From assembly GCA_943788725.1 (NCBI GenBank), contig CALSRJ010000003.1, forward strand, positions 310,001 through 374,000: DNA of 64,000 bases, read 5' to 3'. The position numbers and the translations under genes were made by a program. The notes under the pieces are model-generated. The model was given only the letters and a program-made list of their open reading frames with translations. It did not search any database and was not told the DNA's origin. This document shows positions 1-8,855 of the stretch, in pieces. This stretch comes from an uncultured Flavobacteriales bacterium. Lineage in GTDB: Bacteria > Bacteroidota > Bacteroidia > Flavobacteriales_G > Salibacteraceae. Positions within the stretch are counted from its first letter, which is position 1. Each line of letters begins with the position of its first letter.

Positions 1-2336
1 TTCACGCGGAGAATGTGCATGATTTTGCGTGGACGGCTGACCCAACCTATCGAATAGGGTCTGCAGAAATCGAGCTTGAAAGTGGTCATAAGGTGACCTG
101 CTATGCATTGGCCCAAGAGCCACATGCGTCGGGCTGGCAAAATGCGGCCGAGTATACCGCCAAGGTGATTGGCTTGTATTCAAAGGACATTGGAGAATAC
201 GCCTACCACAAGATGATCGTTGCAGATGCGCGCGATGGGATGGAATATCCGATGCTCACCTTAGACGGTGGAAAGGACCCAAGCTATAGAGGTCTGCTCG
301 CCCATGAGGTAGGACACAACTGGTTTTTCGGTATGGTTGGAAACAACGAAACGTATCGGGCTTCGCTGGATGAAGGCTTCACGCAGTTCCTGACTTCGTG
401 GGCCATGGTCAATTTGGAAGGAGACAGCGCTCAAGTGGGTAGTCCCTTGTTCGGATGGGATAAAGCCTTCAAAGAAATGCGCTCAAACCGCGACTTGAAT
501 GTGCATTATGGCTACTATTTCTCTGCGATCATGCGTGGTGAAAGCCCAGCTCTGAATACCCATTCTGATATGTTCGAAGGGGGGCGGGGCTATGGTCAGG
601 TGTATTCGAAGACGGGTACCATGCTTTACAACCTGCAATATGTATTGGGCGATGAGCTGTTCCTAGCCGCCTTGCAACATTATTTCTCCCAGTGGAAGTT
701 CTGTCATCCCTATTTCGAAGATTTTAGGGCATCCATCATCAACTACACCAAGGTAGACCTCAACTGGTTTTTCGATCAATGGCTGGAGTCTGAGGAGATG
801 ATTGATTATAAGCTAACCTCCTTGCGTTCTGCGGGTGAAGGAAAGTATACTATCTCGCTTGAACGCAAAGGCATGCAAATGCCCTTAGACATTCAATTGA
901 CGGATGCCGAAGGCAATGTTCATGATTATCATATTCCCAATACCTACTTCGTCAAAGAAACAGAGGCTACGGTTTTGCCGAAATGGTATGGGTGGGGCAA
1001 ATTCAATGATCGATATGAAACGGTTATTGAGCTGGATGCCGTGGTTGAGCGAGCAGAGATTGACCCCACAAAGCGATTGGCAGATGTGTACCAGCTCGAC
1101 AATTCTACGGCTACCGCGCTCAGCGTTGAATTGAATGACTTTCAGTGGGAGTACCCTACCCATGAGTATGCCATCGAATGGAACCCCATGCTCTGGTACA
1201 ATGGCTACGATGGATTAAAGCTGGGGGTGCAAGTGAGCGGTGATTATTGGAGTGTTTACCACCGCTTGGATCTGAAGATTTGGATCAATTCAGGGTTTGG
1301 GCAGCAGTTGGATGCGATCACCACTGAGGATCGTTTTCAGTTCAATCGGTTCAACTACGCCTTTTCCTACTCAGATCCTTTGCGAGAAATGGGTCGAGGT
1401 TTAAGCTATACCTGGAAGTCAAAGTGGATGGAAGGCCTGTTTGCGAATGAATTCTATTTCACCAAGCAATTTGACAACAACAAAACGGCTGTGAATTTTG
1501 GTGTCGGAGGTCTTTACCGACCATTTGATACAGACTTGAACTATTTACATTACCCCGAATTTTGGAACGCGGATCGATGGAACAACTTTACGAAGTTCAC
1601 GCTGCGTCACACCTATCGCTACCAACGAGGAAGCGAAGGCACCATCCGAGGGGAGGTGCGCAGTCCTTTTCTCGGGTCGGATTACAACTATTCTTACGTG
1701 AACCTAGAGGTCGTCAATGATAACCGATTGGCTTTTCTCAATGTTCGTACACGTGTATTTGGTCAATTTGGTCTTGGGGATGATTGGGCGCCGGAGTCGC
1801 AATTGTTTGCTGCGGGTGCAAACCCTGAGCATATGATGGATCAAGCGCTTACTCGCTCTGCAGGATTTGTTCCAACGAGTTTGTATGGTTTTGGTGGCAA
1901 CACGGGAAATTATCAAGTGGGAGGTGGTTTGGGACTTCGAGGGTACAACAACTACCTCATGCCTTCTTTCAATGGAGACAGCCTGATGCGATTTGGAAAT
2001 GCTGGACACAGCGGTGCATCATTTAGCACTGAGATTGAATTTGATGATGCCGTATCCATATTGTCGAAATGGAAGCGTATGGTGGAATTGAAGACCTATC
2101 TATTTGCGGATGCAGGGGTAATCAACATTAACCGTGCAAATGAGTCTGTAGCATGGTCCAATATCAGAATGGACGCCGGAGTTGGAGCCACCCTAGAGGT
2201 GAAAAGGTGGGGGAGGTTGTCTGGATTGAAACCGTTTAAGCTCCGATTGGATTTACCCTTGTTCTTAAATCGACCACCGGCATCAGATGAGTACTTCGCC
2301 TTTCGGTGGCTGATTGGATTTCAGCGTGCCTTCTAA
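1..2336 (+). CDS. M1 family metallopeptidase with C-terminal outer-membrane beta-barrel (5' partial)
   Basis: The reading frame is open to the left edge (codons before the track's GTG read HAEN), so the gene starts outside the window. The track start at 15 is an internal Val. The fragment carries GMEYP near residue 75 (the exopeptidase-motif position), the zinc motif HEVGH at 97-101 and the distal Glu in LDEGF about 18 residues later. It is therefore a gluzincin aminopeptidase expected to release N-terminal residues from peptides. From about residue 385 the sequence changes to alternating aromatic/polar strands, contains GGGLGLRGY (like the Omp85/BamA RGY motif) and ends in Phe, as outer-membrane barrels do. 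I infer a cell-surface or periplasmic peptidase tethered to its own barrel. The stop codon shares one base with the start of the next gene. Peptidase call strong; barrel call moderate. Confidence 0.85.
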   Translation, partial: HAENVHDFAWTADPTYRIGSAEIELESGHKVTCYALAQEPHASGWQNAAEYTAKVIGLYSKDIGEYAYHKMIVADARDGMEYPMLTLDGGKDPSYRGLLAHEVGHNWFFGMVGNNETYRASLDEGFTQFLTSWAMVNLEGDSAQVGSPLFGWDKAFKEMRSNRDLNVHYGYYFSAIMRGESPALNTHSDMFEGGRGYGQVYSKTGTMLYNLQYVLGDELFLAALQHYFSQWKFCHPYFEDFRASIINYTKVDLNWFFDQWLESEEMIDYKLTSLRSAGEGKYTISLERKGMQMPLDIQLTDAEGNVHDYHIPNTYFVKETEATVLPKWYGWGKFNDRYETVIELDAVVERAEIDPTKRLADVYQLDNSTATALSVELNDFQWEYPTHEYAIEWNPMLWYNGYDGLKLGVQVSGDYWSVYHRLDLKIWINSGFGQQLDAITTEDRFQFNRFNYAFSYSDPLREMGRGLSYTWKSKWMEGLFANEFYFTKQFDNNKTAVNFGVGGLYRPFDTDLNYLHYPEFWNADRWNNFTKFTLRHTYRYQRGSEGTIRGEVRSPFLGSDYNYSYVNLEVVNDNRLAFLNVRTRVFGQFGLGDDWAPESQLFAAGANPEHMMDQALTRSAGFVPTSLYGFGGNTGNYQVGGGLGLRGYNNYLMPSFNGDSLMRFGNAGHSGASFSTEIEFDDAVSILSKWKRMVELKTYLFADAGVININRANESVAWSNIRMDAGVGATLEVKRWGRLSGLKPFKLRLDLPLFLNRPPASDEYFAFRWLIGFQRAF

Positions 2337-3373
2337 TGGGTGCGCCGAGACTCATACTCATTGGGAGTGCTCCAAGTTCTGGAAGTACCCTCCTGGCTGA
2401 TTTACTGGACAGCACATCTTTTACGGCTTGCGGGCCTGAGTTGGAATTTTTCTGCAACCGTGCCCTTTATGATCTGGTTGCTTATAAGCGAAATCCTTCT
2501 CTGAAGAGCGAACTCTTTAGCCCGCGGACGACTTCGATTTTTCCGCGCTACGAACGCTTACATCACTACGGAACGAGCAAGGTGAGGTGGATGGAAATGA
2601 TCCAAGAGGCTCAACATCTAGAGGGACTGATTGAGCGTTTTTCCAGTAGCTTTTTGCAGTACAGAGAAAAGCCGCAAGACGGAATCGTGTTTGAAAAGAC
2701 ACCTCAAAATGTAAATGCGATCGATCGATGGATTGAATCTTCAGATCGAGCATTCATCTTTCTTGTCCGTGATCCGCTGTATGTGTTCAACAGCTTGCTG
2801 AACAGAGGTTGGGGAACCTACACGGCGTTTGCGACTTGGTTGTTGTACGCCGCTAAATGCTGGAAGTACTTGGATCACCCAAATGTGAGGGTCCTGCGAC
2901 TGGAAGATTTGGTGAAAGAACCCTTTGTGCGTGCGGCATCGCTTATTCAGTTGTACACCAAAGACCACTTGATTACTCCAGATGCACTGAGACAGGGGTT
3001 TGAACAAAACTCATATCGAAAATCAGCGTCCAAGAAATTGGATACTTGGGGCATTCAAGAAACAGCTGGTGATATTCACGATCCAAATGCGAAGGAGGTT
3101 TCTGCCGATCGAAAGGCACTATTTCAGGGACTGCTAGGAACAAAGGTCTCCGAGGAATATGCCCAACGATATGGATTGGCAGCTGTTAGTATGCTCGAAG
3201 CGTGCGAGCGCTTTGGTTACCATTATTCAGCAACTGGTGAAGCCTACATCCCTTCTCCCTCTGGAGATGAGTGGGCGCGTTTTGCGCGTAAATCATTACG
3301 GGGTATGATGGAAGGTCACGGCTCGCTGTTTGATTTTATAACCTATGCACGCGCGCTAGAACTCAGTCGATAA
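2336..3373 (+). CDS. Sulfotransferase family protein (ST1)
   Basis: A 345-residue cytoplasmic protein. The start is set at ATG 2336, which overlaps the upstream TAA by one base (TAATG). The track's GTG at 2306 would lie inside the peptidase gene. The N-terminus has a P-loop-like PAPS 5'-phosphosulfate-binding motif, GSAPSSGSTLL (about residues 10-20), and FLVRDPLYVFNSLL near residue 140 matches the 3'-phosphate-binding region of sulfotransferases. By family it would move sulfate from PAPS to a hydroxyl or amine, probably on a glycan or lipid given the neighbouring sugar genes. The acceptor cannot be read from sequence. The 3' end overlaps the convergent asparagine-synthase-like gene tail-to-tail by 11 bp. 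Confidence 0.8.
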   Translation: MGAPRLILIGSAPSSGSTLLADLLDSTSFTACGPELEFFCNRALYDLVAYKRNPSLKSELFSPRTTSIFPRYERLHHYGTSKVRWMEMIQEAQHLEGLIERFSSSFLQYREKPQDGIVFEKTPQNVNAIDRWIESSDRAFIFLVRDPLYVFNSLLNRGWGTYTAFATWLLYAAKCWKYLDHPNVRVLRLEDLVKEPFVRAASLIQLYTKDHLITPDALRQGFEQNSYRKSASKKLDTWGIQETAGDIHDPNAKEVSADRKALFQGLLGTKVSEEYAQRYGLAAVSMLEACERFGYHYSATGEAYIPSPSGDEWARFARKSLRGMMEGHGSLFDFITYARALELSR

Positions 3374-5153
3374 ATTCTTGCATCCATAGTTCGGTGAGTA
3401 CCAATTTCCAAGTCTTCTTGCCGTATTGGGCTGGATATTGAAGAACCACCTTGTCGAGGTAGTCTGCATTGAAAATACCCCTTTGTTTGAGCTGGCTGAT
3501 AGACTGTTTCGTCAGGTCACTCAGCTTATTGTCGATCCATGCATTTAAAGGGGCACCAACGCCTTTTTTGGCTTCGGTGAGTGCGGGTTGTACTACCCAC
3601 GGAGCAGCTGCCTGTTTCAATACGATTTTCCGCTTGTGACCTCTCACTTTGTGCCTAGAGGGAATGCTAAGTGCCGCATCAATGACATCGTTATCTAGAA
3701 AAGGGTACACCGGCATAACTCCTAAGTGATTCGAGAAATTCTCAAAGCGATAGAGGTGATGATTTGGACAGTTGCTGAACATGTAATGCATCAGGCCAGA
3801 GGTTGCATCTGGGAAGGGTGCTCGACTTGGATTGTATAAACGCTGTTGTATGTCGATTGAGCGATAATTGGCGTCTGTGAAAAGTGCTTTAAGTTCTTCA
3901 TCCAAGTAGCTGGCGAAAGATCTGGCGTAATATTCATCGATGGTGCTAGCCCCAGCAATTCGCTTAAACTTGTCGATGCCCTTGTGCAGATTTGGTGGCA
4001 AGAGTTTAGCTACAGGGTTCAACAAGCGCAACCACTGCCAATATTCTAAGTGTTTGAAGTAATGAAACCCACCGAAAAGTTCATCCGCGCTGAGTCCATT
4101 GATGACGTGATCATAGTTCAAATCACGCGCTATGGATGCGATGGAGTAGTATGCACCTAAAGATATTCCAGGTTGTTCGTACAGCCTCACCAGCATTTTC
4201 AGCTCCGAGGTGAAATCTTCGTACTCGAACGCCTTTATATGATGGGTGATGCCATGTTTCTTGGCCGTCAGAGAGGCTACATCATCTTCATTCATAGCGT
4301 CAAATGCTGCTCCTTTGACTTTGAAAGTGAATGCCTCTACAGATGGATCGTGATGGTGGGCAAGTGCAGTCAAATAAGCCGAGTCAACTCCTCCACTCAA
4401 TGTTGACCCAATGCGAACACCGTTGCCTACCCTTCTCTTAGTGGCTGTATTCAAGGTTTCATGCGTGAGTGCTACTGCATCCTCAAAGCGCATGTTCTCA
4501 TCGATGTTGCGCGAAGGGATTTCCCAATACTTACCCACAGACACGCTACCATCATAGAGGTTGAGAAATGCGCCTCGATCGAGAACGTGGGCGTGTTTGA
4601 AACAAGTTAGCGGTTGGTTAGGGGCTGGGTAAGCGATGTTCGTCCAGAGGCCTTCTAGATCGAGATCCTTTTGAGTAAAGAGCGATGATTTGGCTATTCC
4701 TCGTAATCCAGAACTCAGAAGTGTGGCTTTTTCAGCGTGATGATAGAATACGGTCTTTATTCCACCGCGATCTCTATACACTTGTAAGGCACCCTCTTGC
4801 TTGTTGAACTTAAATAGAGTGAATCCTCCATTTAATCTCAGAACGTCTCGGAAATCTACCTCATTTGCTTCAAAGAGAGACCGGCTCAGGATGTCGGATT
4901 GATTCGATGTTTGGTCATCGTACAATCTACCATACATGATCAACATCCAGCGGTCATCTTCTACGATGATTGGTTGTATTCGGTTGGTGATAAATGCCAG
5001 TATGCCTTCGCTTCCTCGGTTGGATAGAAGTTCGATCGTTTGAAGTGTGGATGGTTGGTCTCCCTCTAATGCGGAGGTCATTTCCTTCAGACGATCCTCG
5101 TATTGAGATGCTGGTGTGGGTTGGTCGTATAGTATGCCTGAGAATCCGATCAT
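3363..5153 (-). CDS. Asparagine-synthase-like protein lacking the glutaminase cysteine
   Basis: A 596-residue protein with asparagine synthase B layout: an N-terminal class II glutamine-amidotransferase fold (residues 1 to about 200) and a C-terminal ATP-pyrophosphatase synthetase domain with SGGVDS at 253-258. It begins MIGFSGI where family members read MCGxxGI, so the nucleophilic Cys2 is Ile. An in-frame stop lies just upstream of ATG 5153, so no alternative start restores the Cys. The synthetase half looks intact. It may use free ammonia or another amine to form an amide on a carboxylate activated by AMP. It is last in a minus-strand trio, 12 bp after the PLP decarboxylase gene. AsnB-like amidotransferases of this kind occur in polysaccharide and peptide natural-product loci. 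Free asparagine synthesis is unlikely. Substrate unknown. Confidence 0.85.
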   Translation of the reverse strand: MIGFSGILYDQPTPASQYEDRLKEMTSALEGDQPSTLQTIELLSNRGSEGILAFITNRIQPIIVEDDRWMLIMYGRLYDDQTSNQSDILSRSLFEANEVDFRDVLRLNGGFTLFKFNKQEGALQVYRDRGGIKTVFYHHAEKATLLSSGLRGIAKSSLFTQKDLDLEGLWTNIAYPAPNQPLTCFKHAHVLDRGAFLNLYDGSVSVGKYWEIPSRNIDENMRFEDAVALTHETLNTATKRRVGNGVRIGSTLSGGVDSAYLTALAHHHDPSVEAFTFKVKGAAFDAMNEDDVASLTAKKHGITHHIKAFEYEDFTSELKMLVRLYEQPGISLGAYYSIASIARDLNYDHVINGLSADELFGGFHYFKHLEYWQWLRLLNPVAKLLPPNLHKGIDKFKRIAGASTIDEYYARSFASYLDEELKALFTDANYRSIDIQQRLYNPSRAPFPDATSGLMHYMFSNCPNHHLYRFENFSNHLGVMPVYPFLDNDVIDAALSIPSRHKVRGHKRKIVLKQAAAPWVVQPALTEAKKGVGAPLNAWIDNKLSDLTKQSISQLKQRGIFNADYLDKVVLQYPAQYGKKTWKLVLTELWMQEFID

Positions 5154-5165
5154 GGACGTTTCATG

Positions 5166-6398
5166 TCAGCTCCAAAAGTTCAAAATATCCTCAAACGAAT
5201 CGCGGTCTCGGAGAATAGCGAGTTCGCTGTCTTCACCAATGATTTTAGGAAATGCCCGGCTGCAGTGCCTTGACCACAGAGCAAAGCTGTTGGCTCCCGT
5301 ATCTTGTATGATTAACCACTCTCCAGCCGTTGCCTTGGGCAGTTGGATATTCTTCGCGATATAATCCCCACCAAAGCACAAAGGCCCACCTACATCAGTG
5401 TTCATGAGGACTGAATTCACAGAAGGGTGCAGCAACATGTCGTGATGCCAAACACCGGGGTTGTAAGCTTCTCGGAGAAATAGGTCTGCTCCCACGTGCA
5501 CGATCAATACTTGGTGTTCCGGTTCGGTGGTTTTTACGTCGTGTACTTGGGTGGCCGTCCACGCAGCGTTTGCGTGATAGTAGCGGCCGAATTCGGTAAG
5601 CACTTCGAAGGAACCATCAAAGAGCTCTGGACATGCTTTGCGCAGCGCCTCCGCATAGGAGCTGATGTTGAAATCATCTCCCGCTTTGTACTCCGCTGGG
5701 AATCCGCCTCCTATATCAATGGTTCGAATGGTGTCTGGGGCAATCGCATTGATTTCTATCGCCAAGTCGATCACCTTTCGAATGGCATCTGCCATTCTGA
5801 TATAGTCAGCAGTTTGAGAGCTGGTGTGCACGTGCAGGCCACTCACCCGACCCGATGCAGATACCAACGTTTCAATGATTTGGGCGCGGTTTGCAATCGA
5901 CTCTCCGAATTTTGATCGGGCACCTGCAACACTCATTGACGCGTGTGCGCCTGTTTCGGTATGCGGGTTGATCCTGAGAAAAATACGTGCTTGTCGATTC
6001 AATTTCAAGAGTTCGCTCAGTTCTCGAAGGCTGTCGGCATTGATCACCAAACTGTCTACTTCGTTTGAAGCAATCATCTCTTGATGTGTCTTAGCAGGAC
6101 TATCCCATGCAATGAGAGGAGCTCCAGCACGCTGTGCGAGCAATACTTCCTCAAAAGAGGCACATTCCAATCCGAAACCCATGCCGGTAATGAAGTTCAG
6201 CACTTTGGAAAGTGGGTTGCTTTTCACTGCCACCGTATGGCGTGCAGCATTGCCAAAGGCAGAGGAGACTTGCTCGACACGGTTTTGAAGCACCGAAAAG
6301 TCGTAATAAATAAAGGAAGTATCGATTTCGTCGAGCAAGCTCGAAGCGCGGACTTTCTCGAATTGTTGGTTTATCCTATGTACGTCAACACGACTCAC
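5166..6398 (-). CDS. PLP-dependent decarboxylase, DapDC/ODC (fold type III) family
   Basis: A 410-residue alanine-racemase-fold decarboxylase. The PLP lysine is Lys59 in AVKSNPL. HVHTSSQ near 189-195 and IDIGGGFP at 227-234 bind the cofactor phosphate. RSKFGE near 161 and GGPLCFGGD near 337-345 correspond to the DapDC SKFG and C-E-S-x-D segments, with Cys341 kept but the following residues changed. It should decarboxylate an amino acid or aminoacyl-modified substrate. The altered substrate-contact motifs and the location outside any lysine operon argue against housekeeping LysA. Its start overlaps the stop of the upstream PLP gene (ATGA), so the two are translationally coupled. The closest functional analogy I can name is the exosortase-A-associated PLP decarboxylase family of EPS loci; that is an inference. 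Confidence 0.82.
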   Translation of the reverse strand: MSRVDVHRINQQFEKVRASSLLDEIDTSFIYYDFSVLQNRVEQVSSAFGNAARHTVAVKSNPLSKVLNFITGMGFGLECASFEEVLLAQRAGAPLIAWDSPAKTHQEMIASNEVDSLVINADSLRELSELLKLNRQARIFLRINPHTETGAHASMSVAGARSKFGESIANRAQIIETLVSASGRVSGLHVHTSSQTADYIRMADAIRKVIDLAIEINAIAPDTIRTIDIGGGFPAEYKAGDDFNISSYAEALRKACPELFDGSFEVLTEFGRYYHANAAWTATQVHDVKTTEPEHQVLIVHVGADLFLREAYNPGVWHHDMLLHPSVNSVLMNTDVGGPLCFGGDYIAKNIQLPKATAGEWLIIQDTGANSFALWSRHCSRAFPKIIGEDSELAILRDRDSFEDILNFWS

Positions 6399-7780
6399 TC
6401 TGAGTCATTGAGGATGATACGAAGGGTATCTAGCAGTTGGGTATCGTCTCGGAGGTCCAATTCTCGATCGATCAATTTTCTCACATTGAATGATCCCAAT
6501 GCCAATCGTAAGAATGACCCAGCCGCGTATGCAACCGGTTGGCCAATTGTTATCAATTCGTACTTGGGCATCCATTTGTGGCCTTCAAGGCAAATGCGCT
6601 TGTAAAGACTTTTCAATTCGTCATGGCTCAGGTAGGCACCATTCTTTTTTAACCTGAAGGATATGATGGACTTGTTGGTCTTATCCTGATCACTCATCAA
6701 TTCGAACACATCTGCGTGCTCTTCCATGTACGCCTGGATATGATTGTTCCATCGAGTCACCACCCGAATTACTTCGCTCTCTTTGTAGACGGATAGGGCC
6801 TCAAATTCGTAAATCGCAGCTTCCCAGCGCAAGAGAAGACCGTCGTTGCCTTGGTCTTTAAAGAAAGGTCGAAAGATGGAGTTATTTGGAAAGTCAAAGG
6901 ACGAGAATACGCGGTCAAATCCTTTGGATATTTCGGCTTTGCACGTGGAGGCCTGAATGCGCTTATTCAACTTCTCAGGTACAATCAAGGCACCGCAAAA
7001 AGGAGGCGATTGATAAAACTTAGAACCTGTGATCAGCAAGCTACAGTTCAGCGATAATAGATTTTGGATCAACTTCCGTGAAACACGCAACTGACAAATG
7101 TCCACCACCCACCGCACGTCAAGATCCTGGCATTCTTCGATGATGGAGACGTTATCCTCAATACCTGACTTGCTGCCAATCACCAGGTTGACGATTACCG
7201 TGTGACTCTCTTCATGTTCTTTGATGCAATCAATGATCTTCTTGCGGTGATCCAGAATTACGCCTTCGGTATTCCGGGCAGGAAATGGAATGTAATCAAT
7301 GTTTAAGGATGGATTCAGAGCCTGTGTTAGTTCAACATTTTCAATCTGCGTCTTCTCAGAGAAGAAGTTGCCCTTGTAAGCCATTACTGATCCTGAGCCC
7401 AATTCTTCAGGACAGGTAACAATATTGAGGATTGGCTTGGTCGGCGAAATGGTTGCCGAAAAGAGCAATGGGAAATAGCACAAATCGCTGCCGGAAGGAG
7501 CTAAATAAACTTCGAATGGTTCATTGCCTTCTTGTAATGCTGTTTTGATGCGACTCCGCAGATACTCGTATTTCATCGAGTAATCTGGATCGTTCAAAAG
7601 GTATTCGTAGAGTTCGTAGGTAGGAATCTTGGCCTCTTCTGTGATGAAGGAACATGTACAGGAGCCACGATTGAAAACCCCTCTAGACTTAGTTGGATTG
7701 ACGAAGTACTTATTCAACCCATGTTCATCCAAATCTAGGCGCTCATCCCCGCCTGACACCAATGCTACTTCGAAGGTCAT
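6395..7780 (-). CDS. Fold-type-I PLP enzyme, aminotransferase class V-like
   Basis: A 461-residue protein, first gene of the minus-strand trio. The likely PLP Schiff-base lysine is Lys254 in TGSKFYQSPP. The pyridine-nitrogen Asp would be Asp227 in WVVDICQ, and the small-residue segment APSGSDL near 94-100 would hold the cofactor phosphate. This arrangement fits the class V aminotransferase/desulfurase/decarboxylase superfamily, but the protein is longer than usual. The N-terminus has an unusual GSCTCSF segment. I cannot name a substrate. Coupling to a second PLP enzyme and an amide-forming synthetase suggests a small pathway that builds an unusual amino-acid or amine unit. The gene is divergent from the sulfotransferase gene at 7893 across a 112-bp intergenic region. 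Confidence 0.7.
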   Translation of the reverse strand: MTFEVALVSGGDERLDLDEHGLNKYFVNPTKSRGVFNRGSCTCSFITEEAKIPTYELYEYLLNDPDYSMKYEYLRSRIKTALQEGNEPFEVYLAPSGSDLCYFPLLFSATISPTKPILNIVTCPEELGSGSVMAYKGNFFSEKTQIENVELTQALNPSLNIDYIPFPARNTEGVILDHRKKIIDCIKEHEESHTVIVNLVIGSKSGIEDNVSIIEECQDLDVRWVVDICQLRVSRKLIQNLLSLNCSLLITGSKFYQSPPFCGALIVPEKLNKRIQASTCKAEISKGFDRVFSSFDFPNNSIFRPFFKDQGNDGLLLRWEAAIYEFEALSVYKESEVIRVVTRWNNHIQAYMEEHADVFELMSDQDKTNKSIISFRLKKNGAYLSHDELKSLYKRICLEGHKWMPKYELITIGQPVAYAAGSFLRLALGSFNVRKLIDRELDLRDDTQLLDTLRIILNDSE

Positions 7781-7892
7781 TTGGTCTTTTCTTTGTTTTA
7801 ATTCAATAGTGCAAAGAAACCCTATTCCACGGAACTGATTGGGTCGAAATAAATATTAATACCATGACGGTAGCCTATTACAGCATTTATCT

Positions 7893-8855
7893 TTGGGAAT
7901 CCATTTGCGAATCAACTATTCCATAAGAAGGAAATTCGACCGTTTGGCTCTTTTGAATAAAGTCATTGGTGTGCTCAAGCCTTGGAATTTTGTACCAAGA
8001 CAGCAGAAACGTATTTCTGATCCACTTCCGCCGGTCTTTCTAATTGGGGTTCCGCGAAGTGGTACAACGATCATCTACCAAGTGCTCACGAACTACTTTG
8101 ATATGATTTATCCCGACAATTGGACGCATGTCTTGTCGGGAAGCTTTCCATTTGGAGTGGGTCAGAGCGTTAAGCGCTTTGGCTGCAAACCTCACAACGT
8201 ATACAAGTCTTTTCACGGAAAAACATGGATGTTCGGATGGCATGCGCCAAGTGAGTTCACCCCCTTCTTTCGTAGATTTTTCAGCGATGAAGAAACCCAC
8301 TTTATTTCAGGAGACAGCGATCTAGGAACCTATCGCCAACTAAAAGAGGAGGTCGATGCTGTGAGTGCGGTTCACGGTCGTAAACTCCTGATCAAGAACC
8401 TTGGGTTGTCCTTGAAAATTACTTTTCTGAGTCGATTGTTTCCTGGGGCGAAGTTCATTCACGTGAGACGAAATGCGAAGGATGTCATACATTCCATCGA
8501 TACTATGCGCAAGCAGCTTGGTATTCCTGAAGAAGATTGGTGGTCCATTAAACCATCGAATTATCCACTTCTAAAAGGACTCGATTATCCCGATAAGCTC
8601 ATCGGTCAAGTGAAGTCGATTGACCTTGAAATTCAAGCTCAAGTCAAGCATCTGAGGCCAGAGAATGTTCTGGAGGTAGATTTTGATGGGTTTCTATTGA
8701 ATTTTGAATCTGAAATGAAAACTATTCAAACGTTCATTGGGGCGGAGAACCGTGGAGATAATGTGCTGAAGTTCATTCCCGCTAAACCCACAACTAATAG
8801 GGCGAGTTTGGACGCTTCCTTCCTCAGTGCAATTGAAACAGCCGGATTAGCATGA
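7893..8855 (+). CDS. Sulfotransferase family protein (ST2)
   Basis: PAPS-dependent sulfotransferase fold: the 5'-phosphosulfate loop IGVPRSGTT lies at about residues 51-59 and the 3'-phosphate strand FIHVRRNAKDVIHSI near 189. The start is uncertain. No in-frame ATG exists upstream, and the track's TTG at 7893 lies inside TATCTTTG, a perfect TAnnTTTG promoter element. The real start may be a downstream TTG (for example 7944 or 7953) or another non-ATG codon. The stop overlaps the next gene by ATGA. It heads a plus-strand block with GNAT, deacetylase and flippase genes, so the acceptor is probably the glycan made by this locus. It shares only the cofactor motifs with ST1 and ST3, suggesting different acceptor positions. 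Confidence 0.8.
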   Translation: MGIHLRINYSIRRKFDRLALLNKVIGVLKPWNFVPRQQKRISDPLPPVFLIGVPRSGTTIIYQVLTNYFDMIYPDNWTHVLSGSFPFGVGQSVKRFGCKPHNVYKSFHGKTWMFGWHAPSEFTPFFRRFFSDEETHFISGDSDLGTYRQLKEEVDAVSAVHGRKLLIKNLGLSLKITFLSRLFPGAKFIHVRRNAKDVIHSIDTMRKQLGIPEEDWWSIKPSNYPLLKGLDYPDKLIGQVKSIDLEIQAQVKHLRPENVLEVDFDGFLLNFESEMKTIQTFIGAENRGDNVLKFIPAKPTTNRASLDASFLSAIETAGLA

